This document shows, in pieces, positions 44,925 to 56,650 of a stretch of DNA of 64,000 nucleotides. The translations under genes and the position numbers were made by a program. The number at the start of each line of letters is the position of its first letter. Position 1 is the stretch's first letter. The stretch is from positions 58,381,361 to 58,445,360 of the forward strand of contig NW_023605194.1 in assembly GCF_014898055.3 (NCBI RefSeq). The letters are read 5' to 3'. Below the pieces are notes generated by a model that ran no database searches, was not told the DNA's origin, and was given only the letters and a program-made list of their open reading frames with translations. This stretch comes from Talpa occidentalis (lineage: Eukaryota > Chordata > Mammalia > Eulipotyphla > Talpidae).

Positions 44925-45517
44925 TGTAACAGGGTGGTCCCCAGGAAAGGGGGAGGTTCCAGGTTCCCTGCCCCACCCAAGGAAGGGTGGAGCTGAGCAG
45001 GAAGAGGAGGAGCTGCAAGAAGAGACTGAGGAAGGAAGCAGGATGGAGCCAGGAGACCTGGAGGAGGCACATGGAGCCTAGAGACACGTGAAGAAACTGC
45101 GCTTGTCTTTTGGTCGTAGACTGGGTGACACAGTGTGGGTGAGACCCGTGGGGAGGTGACCATGGCAGCTTTTATCTTGATGTTGATTTTGCTCTTTTCC
45201 TTCCGGGCTTGTCTGGTTGTTTGTGACCCTTTTCTGTGGGTCCCCACTGGAAGATGCTTTAGACTTTTAGCAGGCTTTGGGGCTTTGCTCTGCGCCATTC
45301 CCATATGGATGGACTTTTACCCACGAGGGGATGGGTAACTTTGGGTGCTTCATTTAGAAACTAGACTCTTTGCCTCACCTGTATTGTTTCCTAGTTTTTA
45401 TTAAAGTTCTTCCCATTAAAGTCTCCTATGTTTTGTGTTGATGCGGCGGATGGCAGAACCCATGTAGAATGGGCAGGTTTGCGGGGTTTGGGCTGCCCCT
45501 CTCCCTGTCCTATAACA
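44925..45517 (+). repeat. 3' LTR of the compact element
   Basis: Same length as the 5' LTR and, read base by base, without a difference that I could find. It contains the second copy of the small open frame (ATG at 45162). Confidence 0.9.
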
Positions 45518-48440
45518 TAAGTTCTATTAAGAAATATGGCATTTCTTTGTAGGTAAGAAAATGTTGTAGTCCCTGAGGAGAGATTACTGCCCTAAGCATT
45601 CTCGAAGACATAAAAAAATTGCAAATGTTTCATGGTCCTTTCCTTTTCAGCAACAAAACTTAAGTTCTATTGGTTTGAAATGTAGGGCTGCTTTGTCTTT
45701 TGTGTACTCAAAACTGTTCTTTATTAGCAATCCATTATTTTCTAAAGATCTGTACTTTCCATTTAAGATCTATAGGAAAATAAATAATACAGGTTCCAAA
45801 TATCTTTTTTATAAAAGAATGTTCAAAAGTTTGATCATATGCAGGCCTGTTTGTTATGATATAGAAAACCTTGGATTGCATCACTTTTATCTAAACATGT
45901 TTCTCCTGTCTCTCAGTTTGTATGAAAAAATTAAGATTGGTTTTCTTGGTTGGTTTCCTGTTTTGTTTTTCTTAAAGCTCAATGACAACCAGTTGTTCCT
46001 GAGGCACTGTTCTGCTGAGTCTTTTTCTTATCTATCTGCTAGAGAAAAAAAAAAAAAAAAGATGTAAGGATGTTTGTTTTTATAATAATTAGGAAGGAAT
46101 TCTATTTTCTTATAGTCTCACAGATAACAGGATATACACCCATTGGTCACAATCTTAATCACTGAGCTTTACATTCCTTAAAAGCTCTATTATCTTAACT
46201 ACCATTCTTTTAAAAGATGGTTAGCTGTAGAAACCTCAGGAAATGCACAGGAAATAACTCCCTGAGAAAATGTTAGTTGGGGGAATGGGGTCATATAACA
46301 AAGTGTTGTAAAGTATAACTAAAACTACACCCAAACACTATTATTTAACATCTCAAACTCTCTAGATTTTGGCATTACATATTTGTGAAGAAATAACTGT
46401 CACTGTTCTAAAACATTCTATGTTTTAGAAATATAATTGCCTAATTAGGCAAAGAGCTAAGACATCCAGTTAATTGCTGAGTTTTCATGGTGAGGGGAAG
46501 TAGATAGTTGAATCAATTATGCAGGTAATAATCTTGCTACTGAGAGATTCTGTGTTTAAAGATTCCAGAGTGATTGGCCACAGAGATTGCCTGTAATCCA
46601 CTACACATTATTATTTTGAATATCCATTAGATTTGCAAGTTTGCAAACACATGGAATTGTGGAGACAGAGCCTCTGACCCTTTTTTTTTTTTTGGTTGAT
46701 CTTTTTGGCTAATGTTTGTACTGGAAAAAGCCAAAGTAAATATGAAACATTCTACCTGATTAGTCAAAACTAACCCAGACGTAGATTCCATATCATACAG
46801 GGCTGGGTTTTTCAATTTTTGCTACTGGGACAGCTTGTGTGAACTGGGTGAGATTTTATCTTTATTAAGACTTAGTTCTCTATTTGTGAGATGACAGTAA
46901 TAGTATCTTATCCCTTGTTTAAAGACACACATTTAATTTTATATTTTAAGATTACTAAATTTTAAATGAATTGTTTAATTGATGGGTGAAATTAATGTAA
47001 TGTTCTTATTTTTACTAATAAGCAACTACTTTTGGAGCAACTCAAGAAAAAAGTTTACCAGATATAGGTCAACTATCTGCTTCCTTTCATCACTTCTTTT
47101 CTACCTTCTTTAGAAGTCTTCTACTCTTCCACTTTTTGCCCCCCCCCACTTCTTTTACTTTATTTGAAATTTTCCAACCTTGATCTAACTCTGCCTTTCT
47201 CATTTCTTTTTGTAAATGAACTGTTTTCAGGTAATGGCAAGTAATATGGTTGTGATTATCTTGATATGAAGGGGGTTGGAAATATATATCATTACTGAGG
47301 AAAAGGAAATAATATAATAAAAAGATTCTCTCCATAATTTTTATTATGTATTTTAAAAAATCTTTATTTTCCTTTCACATCTAATAGTTTTTTTTAGCTG
47401 CTTCCTATTAATGTGACTATATACACCAGAGAAACTCAGGATGTGATTCACCAGGGATAGACAAAAGTAAATAATACAAATAATTGACAATAACTATATA
47501 TATGCAAATATGTATATTTTTTATAAAGTCTATAAAAATACATAGTACAATTTTTTTATTAGAAACATTTTGTTGGAAGTAAAAGAAAACCAAATAAAAC
47601 CAAATTAGGTAAACAAAGCATTCAAAATCAGTGGTGGGAATAGGGAAAATTGGCTGGTACAAAGTCAATCCACAGAGAATTTCCAAATCTTTCTGACTCT
47701 GGGTTTTTGCTAAACAGCTGAATGCTCTAATGTGTTATGTTGAGACAGGATGAAAGATACATTCTATTGTTAATATTCAAAAATCCTAAGAAATGGTTCT
47801 GCTTGGACTTTACCTAAAAAATGGGCCATTCACTCATTTCCACTTTGTAATTTATCAAATGATTTTACTCAGAATTAACTGAGTGCAAATGAACACAACA
47901 CTATGTTGACATGACTTTTTTGATCTTTAATCATGCAAATTTGTATTTACAGTATAATTAATTCTATTCCATATGCAAATCTATTTACTTTGAAGAAAAT
48001 GAAGTATTTCAGAAATGTTACTCTCTGTTTCAATGTATATTTCTGTATCTTCAAGTTCGGGACTAGGGATTATCTCTTATATTGCTTTAATTTCCATACT
48101 TAAAGAAAAATAAAGATATTTGGTAAATATAACACTAAACTCAGGCAATATAAGTACAATTTTTTATATAATTCTTTTTAATTATTTTGGAATTGAATCA
48201 GAGTAGTTAATTTTATAGTTGTTCTGTATGATTTCTAAAGTAATTAGGAATAAAGAAACAAATACTCAAAATTTTTATGAAGATCTAATCAGAAAACTAA
48301 TGACTAAAACCAAAAAAAGTTTACTCCACAAGAAACTGCCTATTAACAAAACTCATTTGTGATTCTGCTCATCTTAGTTATTACCATGGCAAATTGAAAG
48401 GTTTTGTGTACATATAGAGTATATCTTCTCTTCATATGAA
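45518..48440. other. Largely unassigned AT-rich unique sequence
   Basis: Frames such as 45675-46067 (130 codons), 46627-46815, 47090-47335 and 47417-47686 are AT-driven and lack motifs. There is an A16 run near 46047 and a T13 run near 46681. No named repeat was recognised over these 2.9 kb, so some may be conserved single-copy sequence. Confidence 0.35.
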
Positions 48441-48445
48441 ATTTG

Positions 48446-48717
48446 TTTTTTTAAAGATTTGTTTATTTTTGCATATAAGAACTGGGGTACAGGCCAGAGG
48501 TTTGGGGGTTGAGAGGGTTCACCAGAGATAGAGTGGAGAACAAAACAGGCAGACTGACTGAAATACACTGCTGAGGGGAGCAGCAGGCAAGTCAGGAGAG
48601 GTCTGCTGCACCATGTGGATAGTTCCCTGGCCTGCTGAGGATCGAACTCATGCTGTAGAGGTTGCAGATAGCTTCATAGGTTGTGTCTTAACCCCATGCG
48701 CCACCACGGAGGCCTTC
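48446..48717 (-). mobile_element. tRNA-headed T+ SINE, subfamily I
   Basis: Reverse copy from 'ttttttaaagatttgtttatttttgc' to 'gccaccacggaggcc'. Flanks TTCATATGAAATTTG (48431-48445) and TTCATATGTAATTTG (48718-48732) differ by one base. Confidence 0.93.
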
Positions 48718-48732
48718 TTCATATGTAATTTG

Positions 48733-51285
48733 AATAGTAATTTCTGTTAACCAATTCTAAATATGAAATCATTAACCAATGTGAGAGACGTATTAATATG
48801 TTGGTGAGAAGCAGGCTGAAAAGGTGGAATTGGGGTAAGAGGGACTACCTAGCTCTAGCAGAGGATGAGAGCTTTAGATTTTAATTAATCATAGTAACTA
48901 TATAGTCTCAAGAACTGATACAAATTTCTTATCCCAGCAGTAGGCACATTACAAAACTATACTCACTGACACTAGCTATTAAGCAAAGTTGTTTTACTTT
49001 GTTCCACCAAGCACATTTCACATTTTACTCTAAAGACAAATAACTGAACTAACATCTTGGCTGAAAGCTAAATGGTCATTTAAGGAAAATGGGGAGAAAT
49101 GTGAATGTGAGGGAAACTATTTGCCCAGTCTTCTAGAAGGAAGGAAACAGATTGGCATAGGGTGTTTATTTAAATTACTAAATTACCTTCACAGTGACTT
49201 AAAGTCAGGGAGGTACTTATTTGCAAAGCTGTAATAGAATGTCTTTAGTAGGAAATATTAAATAAGGGAAAAACCACTTCAGGAACTTGGGTGGAATTTT
49301 GAACTATGAACATTAAACAATCAGCTAGAAAATAATATAGCATTATTTCATTGATATAGATTGTGCTATAAATAAGCAGAAAAATGGGAGGAAGCATTAT
49401 ACTCCATTGTTTGCTTACTAAATTTTCCTAACAAGGAAGAAAATAAAATCGGGGAACACAAGAACTAACTTTAAAAACAGAGCAATAAAGGTATTTTGAA
49501 ATATCTTTTAAAAATCTAATCTTTAACAATAAACATCCATCAAAACTGGGAAGGGGCCTAATAGGAAGAAACCAAGGCATTTTTTCCCCCTGAGCTTTTT
49601 CAGTCTTTCAGTGCTATGGAATTAGAACAACAAGCTGAAATGATTTATGAAATAAAAAAAAAAATTCCTGCCCACCCAGTTCACAATCATGTGTAATAAC
49701 TACTGTGTTCTGCTATTTGCCATAATATTTAGGTCAGATGGAGCCAGAAAATCCCACTACACACAGAAGAGTCATAAAAAGAAACAGATTTCCTTACATC
49801 TCTCTCATGTGTTTGTACATGGACACACAGGAAAATAATATATGCATATTTTTGCACACATCAGTAATTTCCCTTATCCTTTTGCTTTCCCTTTTCTCAA
49901 AAAAATTAATACAGTTGTACTGTGGAAGGAATGCCTATATAAATTTCTCACCTCCTGTGTCCACTTCCACCCTTAACCTTCCTTCCTATCTGAAAGACTC
50001 CGGAAAGTCTTACTGAATCACTTATCCTTTAACTACTTATCTGACTAGGATACTCAAAGTGCTTTTATTAAATGACCTTGTATTACCTTATATATTATTT
50101 TCTTTGTATTAATAATTAGATTTGTTAGATATGTGGCTAATTAGAAGAATATAGTCTGATATGAAACTAAATGGTGTATTTGTGCTGTTATGTGGAGCTT
50201 AAGGAAAACATTCAAGAGAAACTGCACAATAATTGACAGATAATGACCATTGGCAAGTCCCTCAACAACACATATTTAATGCAAAACAATGTGAGCTGTT
50301 GTGGAAAAATCAATTAAATAGAAGTCAGGCCAATTTCCCTTTAAGGACCCTATATTTATGTTGGTAAGTTGCATACATAATAAAATTAGAGACACACATA
50401 GGACCATTTACAATCAAATCCTCCAGTACTTCAAGGAAATGAAGAGACTGTCGGGAAGTGGGAGAGTTGGGTAAAAATCATTGGAAATGGTGAGATTTAA
50501 CATGAGTTTAAATATAGATTTGGATAATGAGACTTTGCATGTCACGTGTGAGTCTTGCCACAATGGTCTACCTAGAAGTGATAATTAAGTCTAACTTTAG
50601 TCTTCTTAATTATATTTTCCCATGTCCTCTGGACGCATGAGCATGTAAGAAAATTTGAGAAACAACCAAGCTTGGTTAAGTCTGAATGAAGCAAGCTGTT
50701 TTTTTAAGAGGTATGATAATCGAGCAAAGGGGTGTTGTTAATTTTACCTCTGCCATGATCTCATTCTGTGTGTGTGGTTTTGGTTTTTGTTTTTGGAAGC
50801 CACTCAAAACAATCTGTGCCTCAATTTCTTAAAGGTACAGATTTTGTTAAAATCAATGATTTTTAGATGATAAATGAGTGGAAAGCTTCATAGTGGTAGA
50901 TATTAAAACTTCTGGCAGGGGGAAACTTTCTAATTATTTCCACAGGAGAATGTTCAATGGCATTCTAAACATCTTTTAGTCACAAGCCTCACCCTCTCCT
51001 TCCTTGCTCAACATAGGAAGATTATTATTAAAAAAGGGTTGTACAAATGTGGGTGAGGTGGGGTGTAGAGTTACATGAATTTGGGAATCATCATTCTAAA
51101 ACATTATGATGTTTTGATCTCTGTCTACATTAAGCTTGTAATTAACATCAATTTATTAATATGTATTTCTTGATTTTTTCATCTTTTCTGGCTAATCTTA
51201 TTCTCCAATACATAAGTCGAATAATTAGACTTGGTAAATGGCTCTTAGCTTTTTACTAGTGATAGAGAGAATGAATCAAAAAATG
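48733..51285. other. Unassigned AT-rich unique sequence
   Basis: A 92-codon frame at 49738-50016 begins after a promoterless AT stretch and shows no domain. No named repeat was recognised. Confidence 0.3.
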
Positions 51286-51402
51286 GATCTAATTCTCAGA
51301 AACAGAGCATGGATTGTTTATGTTACCCTCTAAAAGATAGTACTAATATTGCTCTGTACAATCATTGGAAGCCTTTCAGTTGACAGTGATAAGAAATATA
51401 CT
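51286..51402 (+). repeat. Dispersed direct repeat, copy A
   Basis: This 117-bp stretch aligns with 52685-52800 at about 80 percent identity by eye. Shared words include 'aaacagagc', 'ggattgttta', 'accctctaaaagata' and 'aatcattggaagcctttcag'. It may be an unnamed repeat family or a local duplication. Confidence 0.7.
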
Positions 51403-52027
51403 CAAGGTAGCATAAGTTCTGAAGAGAAATATTTGAGTCTTTGAGGACCATGTCACTCAAAGTCCAGGGACACTTTTCCTCAAGTGTCAATAGAATACAA
51501 GATCTCAGAGAGTTCTATCAACAGATCACATCTCTCTATCCAAAAACTCTCTTTACTTTGCTTGTTGATAGCCAGAACCAAGTATTGACATGACTCCACA
51601 GAGATAGTGTTCTTCCTAGTAACTCTCCATCACCAGGTCTGGGTAATATGATCCTCAGTTTTGTGCCCAACTAAACTATGTGGAGTGTTTCCCACATGAA
51701 ATAAGTGTTTTTACCAAAAGGAAGAAGTAAGGATGGGGGAAAGTTTTAAATTTACTCCATATTGGCAGATTCCCAAATGCATTAGAATTTCAGCACTCTG
51801 TCAACTTGTAGGCTTTGTGGCAGTCCCTTTTCTTCCTAAAAGTTGCACATAGAATCTCCTTTTGATTTCATTTTAACATTTGCTTTTGTTTTAAAATTCC
51901 TTGATAAAAAGGGATAAATGGGAAATTGTGAAAAATCCATTTGTCTAAGAGCTAATTAATACTCCACATGGGAAGCAAACAAAACTTTATGTGAAAACTA
52001 TAACACTGTATAGTATTTGACTGAGAA
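51403..52027. other. Unassigned sequence
   Basis: No gene or repeat that I can name was seen. The composition resembles an old interspersed repeat in part (51440-51660). Confidence 0.3.
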
Positions 52028-52205
52028 AACAATAGCTAACATTAACTGCTTTCTTACACTGTGCACATTAAGTTTAAGACACTATTCTATATGATTTACA
52101 CATATTATAGGAGTTATTATCCTCATTTTATAGAGAAAAAAATGAGTCACTGAGAGAGTTAAGTCACAGAGAAAATTTGGAGTTTCAACCATTTTTAACT
52201 ACCAC
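52028..52205 (+). repeat. MIR relic
   Basis: 'aatagctaacattaactgctttcttacactgtgcac', 'gttattatcctcattttatagagaaaaaaatgagtcactgagagagttaagtcac' and 'ttggagtttcaacc' follow the MIR consensus closely. Confidence 0.78.
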
Positions 52206-52635
52206 CCTGTTTATGTCACCCAACAGTTTGTACAGATTTATGGCTTAGATTTTATTTATTGATTATTTTTTGGCAAGGTGGAGTTTGAGTTTCTAGAAAA
52301 TAAGAGTTAATTAAACAGAGTAAGTCATGTACGTCAAATGGCTGGCTTTCTTCTTTATTTAGGAGCTAAACTCAATATTTGAGAAAACGTTGAGAAAACT
52401 TCTTTAAAAGCAGACATGCCTTTCTTCAGGCTTCAGCAAACTTTCCATAATTAAATTGACAAAAATTCTTTGTTTTAAACTATTTATTGGTCAAACTCTA
52501 AATCATACTCAATGAATGTGAGGTTATCTCATTTTTCTCTCTGATTATTAGAAAGACCCTGAGAATGAATTTATCTTTTGGAGTTTTTCATAGTAAACAC
52601 GTGTTTTTTTCCTCCTTGTCCCTCAATTCCTAAAT
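52206..52635. other. Unassigned AT-rich sequence
   Basis: Nothing was recognised. Confidence 0.3.
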
Positions 52636-52684
52636 GAAACTACATGCATAAATAAATGAAAATAAATCTTAAAAAAAAAAAAAA
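52636..52684 (+). mobile_element. Extremely 5'-truncated SINE tail
   Basis: Only 'acatgcataaataaatgaaaataaatctt' followed by about 14 A remains, the 3' terminus of the T+ SINE. It abuts copy B of the direct repeat. Confidence 0.6.
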
Positions 52685-52800
52685 GATCTTATTCTCATAG
52701 AAACAGAGCTTGGATTGTTTACTTTACCCTCTAAAAGATAATTCAAATATTTTTCCATATAATCATTGGAAGCCTTTCAGCTGAAAGTGATAAATATACT
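52685..52800 (+). repeat. Dispersed direct repeat, copy B
   Basis: Counterpart of 51286-51402, in the same orientation and 1.4 kb downstream. The similarity stops at about 52800. Confidence 0.7.
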
Positions 52801-53360
52801 TCACACAGCTTGTAACACCCAGTCATTTGTTCTTTCCCTACAATATGGTACTGAAGTCCATCTGAATTAGCCTGGCCACTGGAGAGTATTTGTTAATACT
52901 TGTTTGGTTGCAAGTATCAAACAATTTAAGCCAAAAAGGGGAAAAGATACTAATGCTTCTCAGGAACTAGAAATCTAGATTTAAACTGAACCACAAGAAC
53001 ATGTGAAGCCAAGGGATATTTGTTCTATATTTCTGCTTTTTCTCTTTTATTCATTAATTGCTGGGTATTATCTTATGTCATCTCAGTCTGCTTAAGTGAG
53101 TGAGCAAAAACTACTCTACCTGTATCCACTTTTATGCCTTTTTCTCAAACACACCTGTAATCTTGGTTTTCACTTTAAACTTCCAAAAGACCAACAAATT
53201 CTGTTGGATCAGTTGTTTATTCCTGGTCCAAGTAGTTATCATAGGAAGAGGACAACAGTTGCTCAGACTTGGTCAACAATCAATTCTTTGAACATAGACA
53301 GAATCACACATATGGATGGAGAGAGGGGCAGTTTTCGAATAAGAAGATTCTAGGAAGTCA
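52801..53360 (+). repeat. Possible ancient interspersed repeat
   Basis: The phrase 'tttggttgcaagtatcaaacaatttaagccaaaaagg' resembles a familiar old mammalian repeat start ('gttgcaagtaacagaaaaccc...cttaagcaaaaagg'). The 85-codon frame 53096-53353 lies inside and is probably derived from it. Confidence 0.35.
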
Positions 53361-56300
53361 ACACTACATGAATCTACAACACAGAGCCTGATATTTAAAG
53401 TCATTTAATTCCTTTATATTTATTTATTAAAAATGAGTTTGATGGTACATTTTTTCAGATTCCAAAAGACAAAAGCAAAATGCTTAACTCCAACAACTTA
53501 TATATTTCTAGTGTAAATGATGTTGATAAACTCTGTACAGGAATACAAAAAATAAATTATTTAAGTGGAAATAATGGGAAACCACCTAATTGGTATCCAT
53601 TCTCATTCAAAGTACAATAATTGCCAACAGGAAAATTTAATTGATACAATTTTCACCTCTCTTTATCCCTTTCTAGCTATAAGGAAAAATAATAAAGAGG
53701 TATGAGCCAACTCTAAAAGAAACAGGAGAAGAAGGCAATGGAGTAGAAGGAGATGGATGAGGGATAAGGCCTCAATGGACCTAAGAAAATAGAGTCATAA
53801 TATATTTAATGTATATTTTAAGCATATTGTGATTAAGGTTATGCAAATGATAGAACATTAGTTTAAAATAAAAATAAAAATAAAACAAATACAGAAAATT
53901 TCATCTCTGAAACACTTGTTTGTATCCTAACATTTATATAATTACTCACCATAAGAATGAAATGATGTAAACTATTTTTCCCCACTAAACTATGTTCTCT
54001 CACCCAGAGTTTGAAAATAATGATTTAAAAATGTTCCCCATGTTCCCCAATATGTGTTTTTAATATCTTTTTCCTCTCTCTTAAGCTCCTGGTAGCCAAG
54101 GTTCCTGATATTTTAATTATTTGCCTTATGTATTCAAATTAGATGACTTATTTTGTCCTTTGAGATTCAGTCCTACCTGATGTTCAATATCTAAATCTAT
54201 CTTCTTTGATCTACTCATTTTCTTCCTTCCTCTAACTCTAGTACTTAAACAACATCACCAGAATATGCACTATTTTGCAATTTGCAAGTGATAAATAAGA
54301 TTTTTTTTAAATATAGTTCCACAGAGGCCACATGTGTACCAAATATAGGCTTTAATATAAATCATGAGGAGAGGGCCTCCAGCATCCAATGAGTAAAGTC
54401 TTGAACTTGGTATGCTATAGTAGTTAGTCTTTGATCCAAGGAAACCCACAATTGAATTAGCAGAGATGATTTCTTTTCTGCTTTCTTCTCTTTCTCATGC
54501 CCTTGGTAGATTTGTACCCAGAAAACTGTATCCTTAGAGACATAAGAGGAATCATTTTATTTGCAGCGTCTACAGCTTCTCTGACTCATTAAGTGACTGT
54601 TAGCAAGAGAAAGTGACAAAACTAGACATTTCAGATAATGAAACTTGTGGCCCTACAAAATTAGTCTGTCATTCCAAAGTGGGAAACAGACTAAAATGAT
54701 TACTATAAACAGGTGATAAAAAAGAGTGTGCTAAAGGTTGCTTTCTATAATACAATCTTTTAGATTTATAGTTTGATTGTTTGACTCTAGCTCTAAATGG
54801 ACTAGAAGACTAGTGTCTTGTGGAAGATGATCATTAAAATACTCTCCCAGCTTGCAACTGTTTGTATAAGATGTGAATTAGATCTTACTTTCTGCTATCA
54901 GGCTTCTAGCAAAGAGAGACTAAGAAGCCATAAATATGTATACCAAGAATGTTGGATTATAAGCAATTTTTCACTAAATACACTAAAACCTCCAAGTGAA
55001 TAATAGGCTTCTCCTGAGTACCCCCTCAATATTATAATTTTATTTCTACATTTTTGCTTTATCTTGTTCCAAAATAATTTAAAGTAACTTCCAAGATTCA
55101 TAAAATATTTTGTTTGGCATATATTAGAAGTGAATATAAAAGAAGAAAAAGGAGTATTGGTGTATTAATGAAGTTAGGAAGAAAGTCAACTCAAAAGTTT
55201 ATATAATATGGGCTTATAAAGATATACACCGTTTGTTCTAGTTCTATAACGAGGCAAGGAGAAAGGGACAACTGATGATTGTGTTATATCTCATTTGTAA
55301 AGGTATTCTTCATCTCATACATAAAAGGAAAATCATCTAAAGTATTCCATTGTTGAGAAATTCTCAGTCTTTGGCAAAGTGCTAGATAAACAATAGGCAT
55401 TTATTACAGTCTTATTGATCAATAAGACTATTCAGTATGTGACAACTATCAAATTATTGTTTTTAGGTCATGCTTACTTTTGAAGAAAAATCAGAAACAA
55501 AAATCAAACTGTCTTTTAAGCATTTTTCTTTTTTATATCCATTGAGTTTGGCAAAGACAAGTAATGGCTACAGATATTTGATGTCACTAAAATGTGAAGT
55601 GGAGTCTTTGTCTTAGAAAACTTCCTGTACCAAACACTGACATTAATTCATATGGAAATTTATATGGATCTTTATAGCTAGAAGGTAAAGTGGATCATAT
55701 CTAAACTTAAAATCAGGATGGAACTAAGTGGGAAAACATGAAGATCGCAGAACATTCCTTCAAGTTTTCACCAATTGATACATGACTCATTTCTTTAGAT
55801 TTTAACATGAGTTTACCATATAAGACTATCCTAGAATCCTTCACTTGTTCTACAAGGTAACTGATTTTAGACAGCATTAAAATTTTTGCATTTCAACAGT
55901 TTCAGAAAGCTTTAGGCAATTCTTCATATTTTTGAAATATGCAAATATGAATAGAACATATAATTAATTGAACTGCCCAATCCGTCAATTAAACTTAATC
56001 TGATACTGTCTACTTTATTGGCTCACAATCAATAGCACAATGAGCAAATACTCTTGACTCTTATATGAAATAGATCTTTATTCTTTCCCAGCCCATTTGA
56101 GGGTAGGCTAAACTTAATGATTCACCTCCAATGAATAGCCTATATAGAGGAAAAATTATGGTGAAATCTGCCAAACACTGGCTTATCCAAGTAATGAAGG
56201 TTAATATTACCAATAATGTCATGTGAACATCATTTATTTCCAGTATGATGCAATGAGAAGACCAATGATCAGGGATAGTGTTCTACTAAAAATCTAGTAG

Positions 56301-56379
56301 CCCAACCCAGACATGCGATAGCATCAAATAAACCCAAAAAATGAACAGAAAAGAAAAACTGAAAAACTCACAATTCAGA
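53361..56379. other. Unassigned AT-rich sequence
   Basis: Short frames (54818-55003 and 54898-55101) overlap on opposite strands and have no motif. No named repeat was recognised over these 3 kb. Confidence 0.3.
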
Positions 56380-56650
56380 AAGACCAAGTGAGATATCAAA
56401 ACTAAAAACAACAGAATAGCCTGCATTGGATGCAGGTGATATTAGTTGGAAAATTGATGAAATTCAAATACTGTGTAGATAATAATAATATGTGAATATT
56501 GGTTTCTTAGTATAATAAATATACCATGGAACATAAGATATTAAAAACAGCAAAACTGGGTGAGGGGGATGCGGAACTTAATATTATTTCTGGATATTTC
56601 TTTACATCTAAAATTAATCTATTTGGTGGTGGGAGAGCTATGGTGACCAC
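56380..56650 (+). repeat. Old L1 3' UTR
   Basis: 'attggatgcaggtgatattagttggaaaattgatgaaattcaaatactgtgtagataataata' and 'aaactgggtgagggggatgcggaac...tctaaaatta' follow the 3' UTR of old L1M families ('aagctgggtgaagggtatatggg'). Confidence 0.55.

Larger units (their letters stand above)
43974..45517 (+). mobile_element. Compact non-autonomous LTR retrotransposon, very young
   Basis: A 1544-bp unit made of two 593-bp LTRs and a 358-bp interior. It carries a primer-binding site after the first LTR and a polypurine tract before the second, the two signals that reverse transcription needs. It is flanked by TAAG (43970-43973 and 45518-45521). There is no gag, protease, polymerase or envelope reading. 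Movement must have used proteins from another element. The LTRs appear identical by reading, so insertion was recent. Orientation (+) is set by primer site left and purine tract right. I do not recognise the family. Confidence 0.88.

Noticed and set aside
43913..45304. Reverse-strand frames of 146 and 171 codons over the LTRs
   Set aside because: Both are the complement of the same LTR and extend by chance into flanking sequence. No retroviral accessory protein motif is present.
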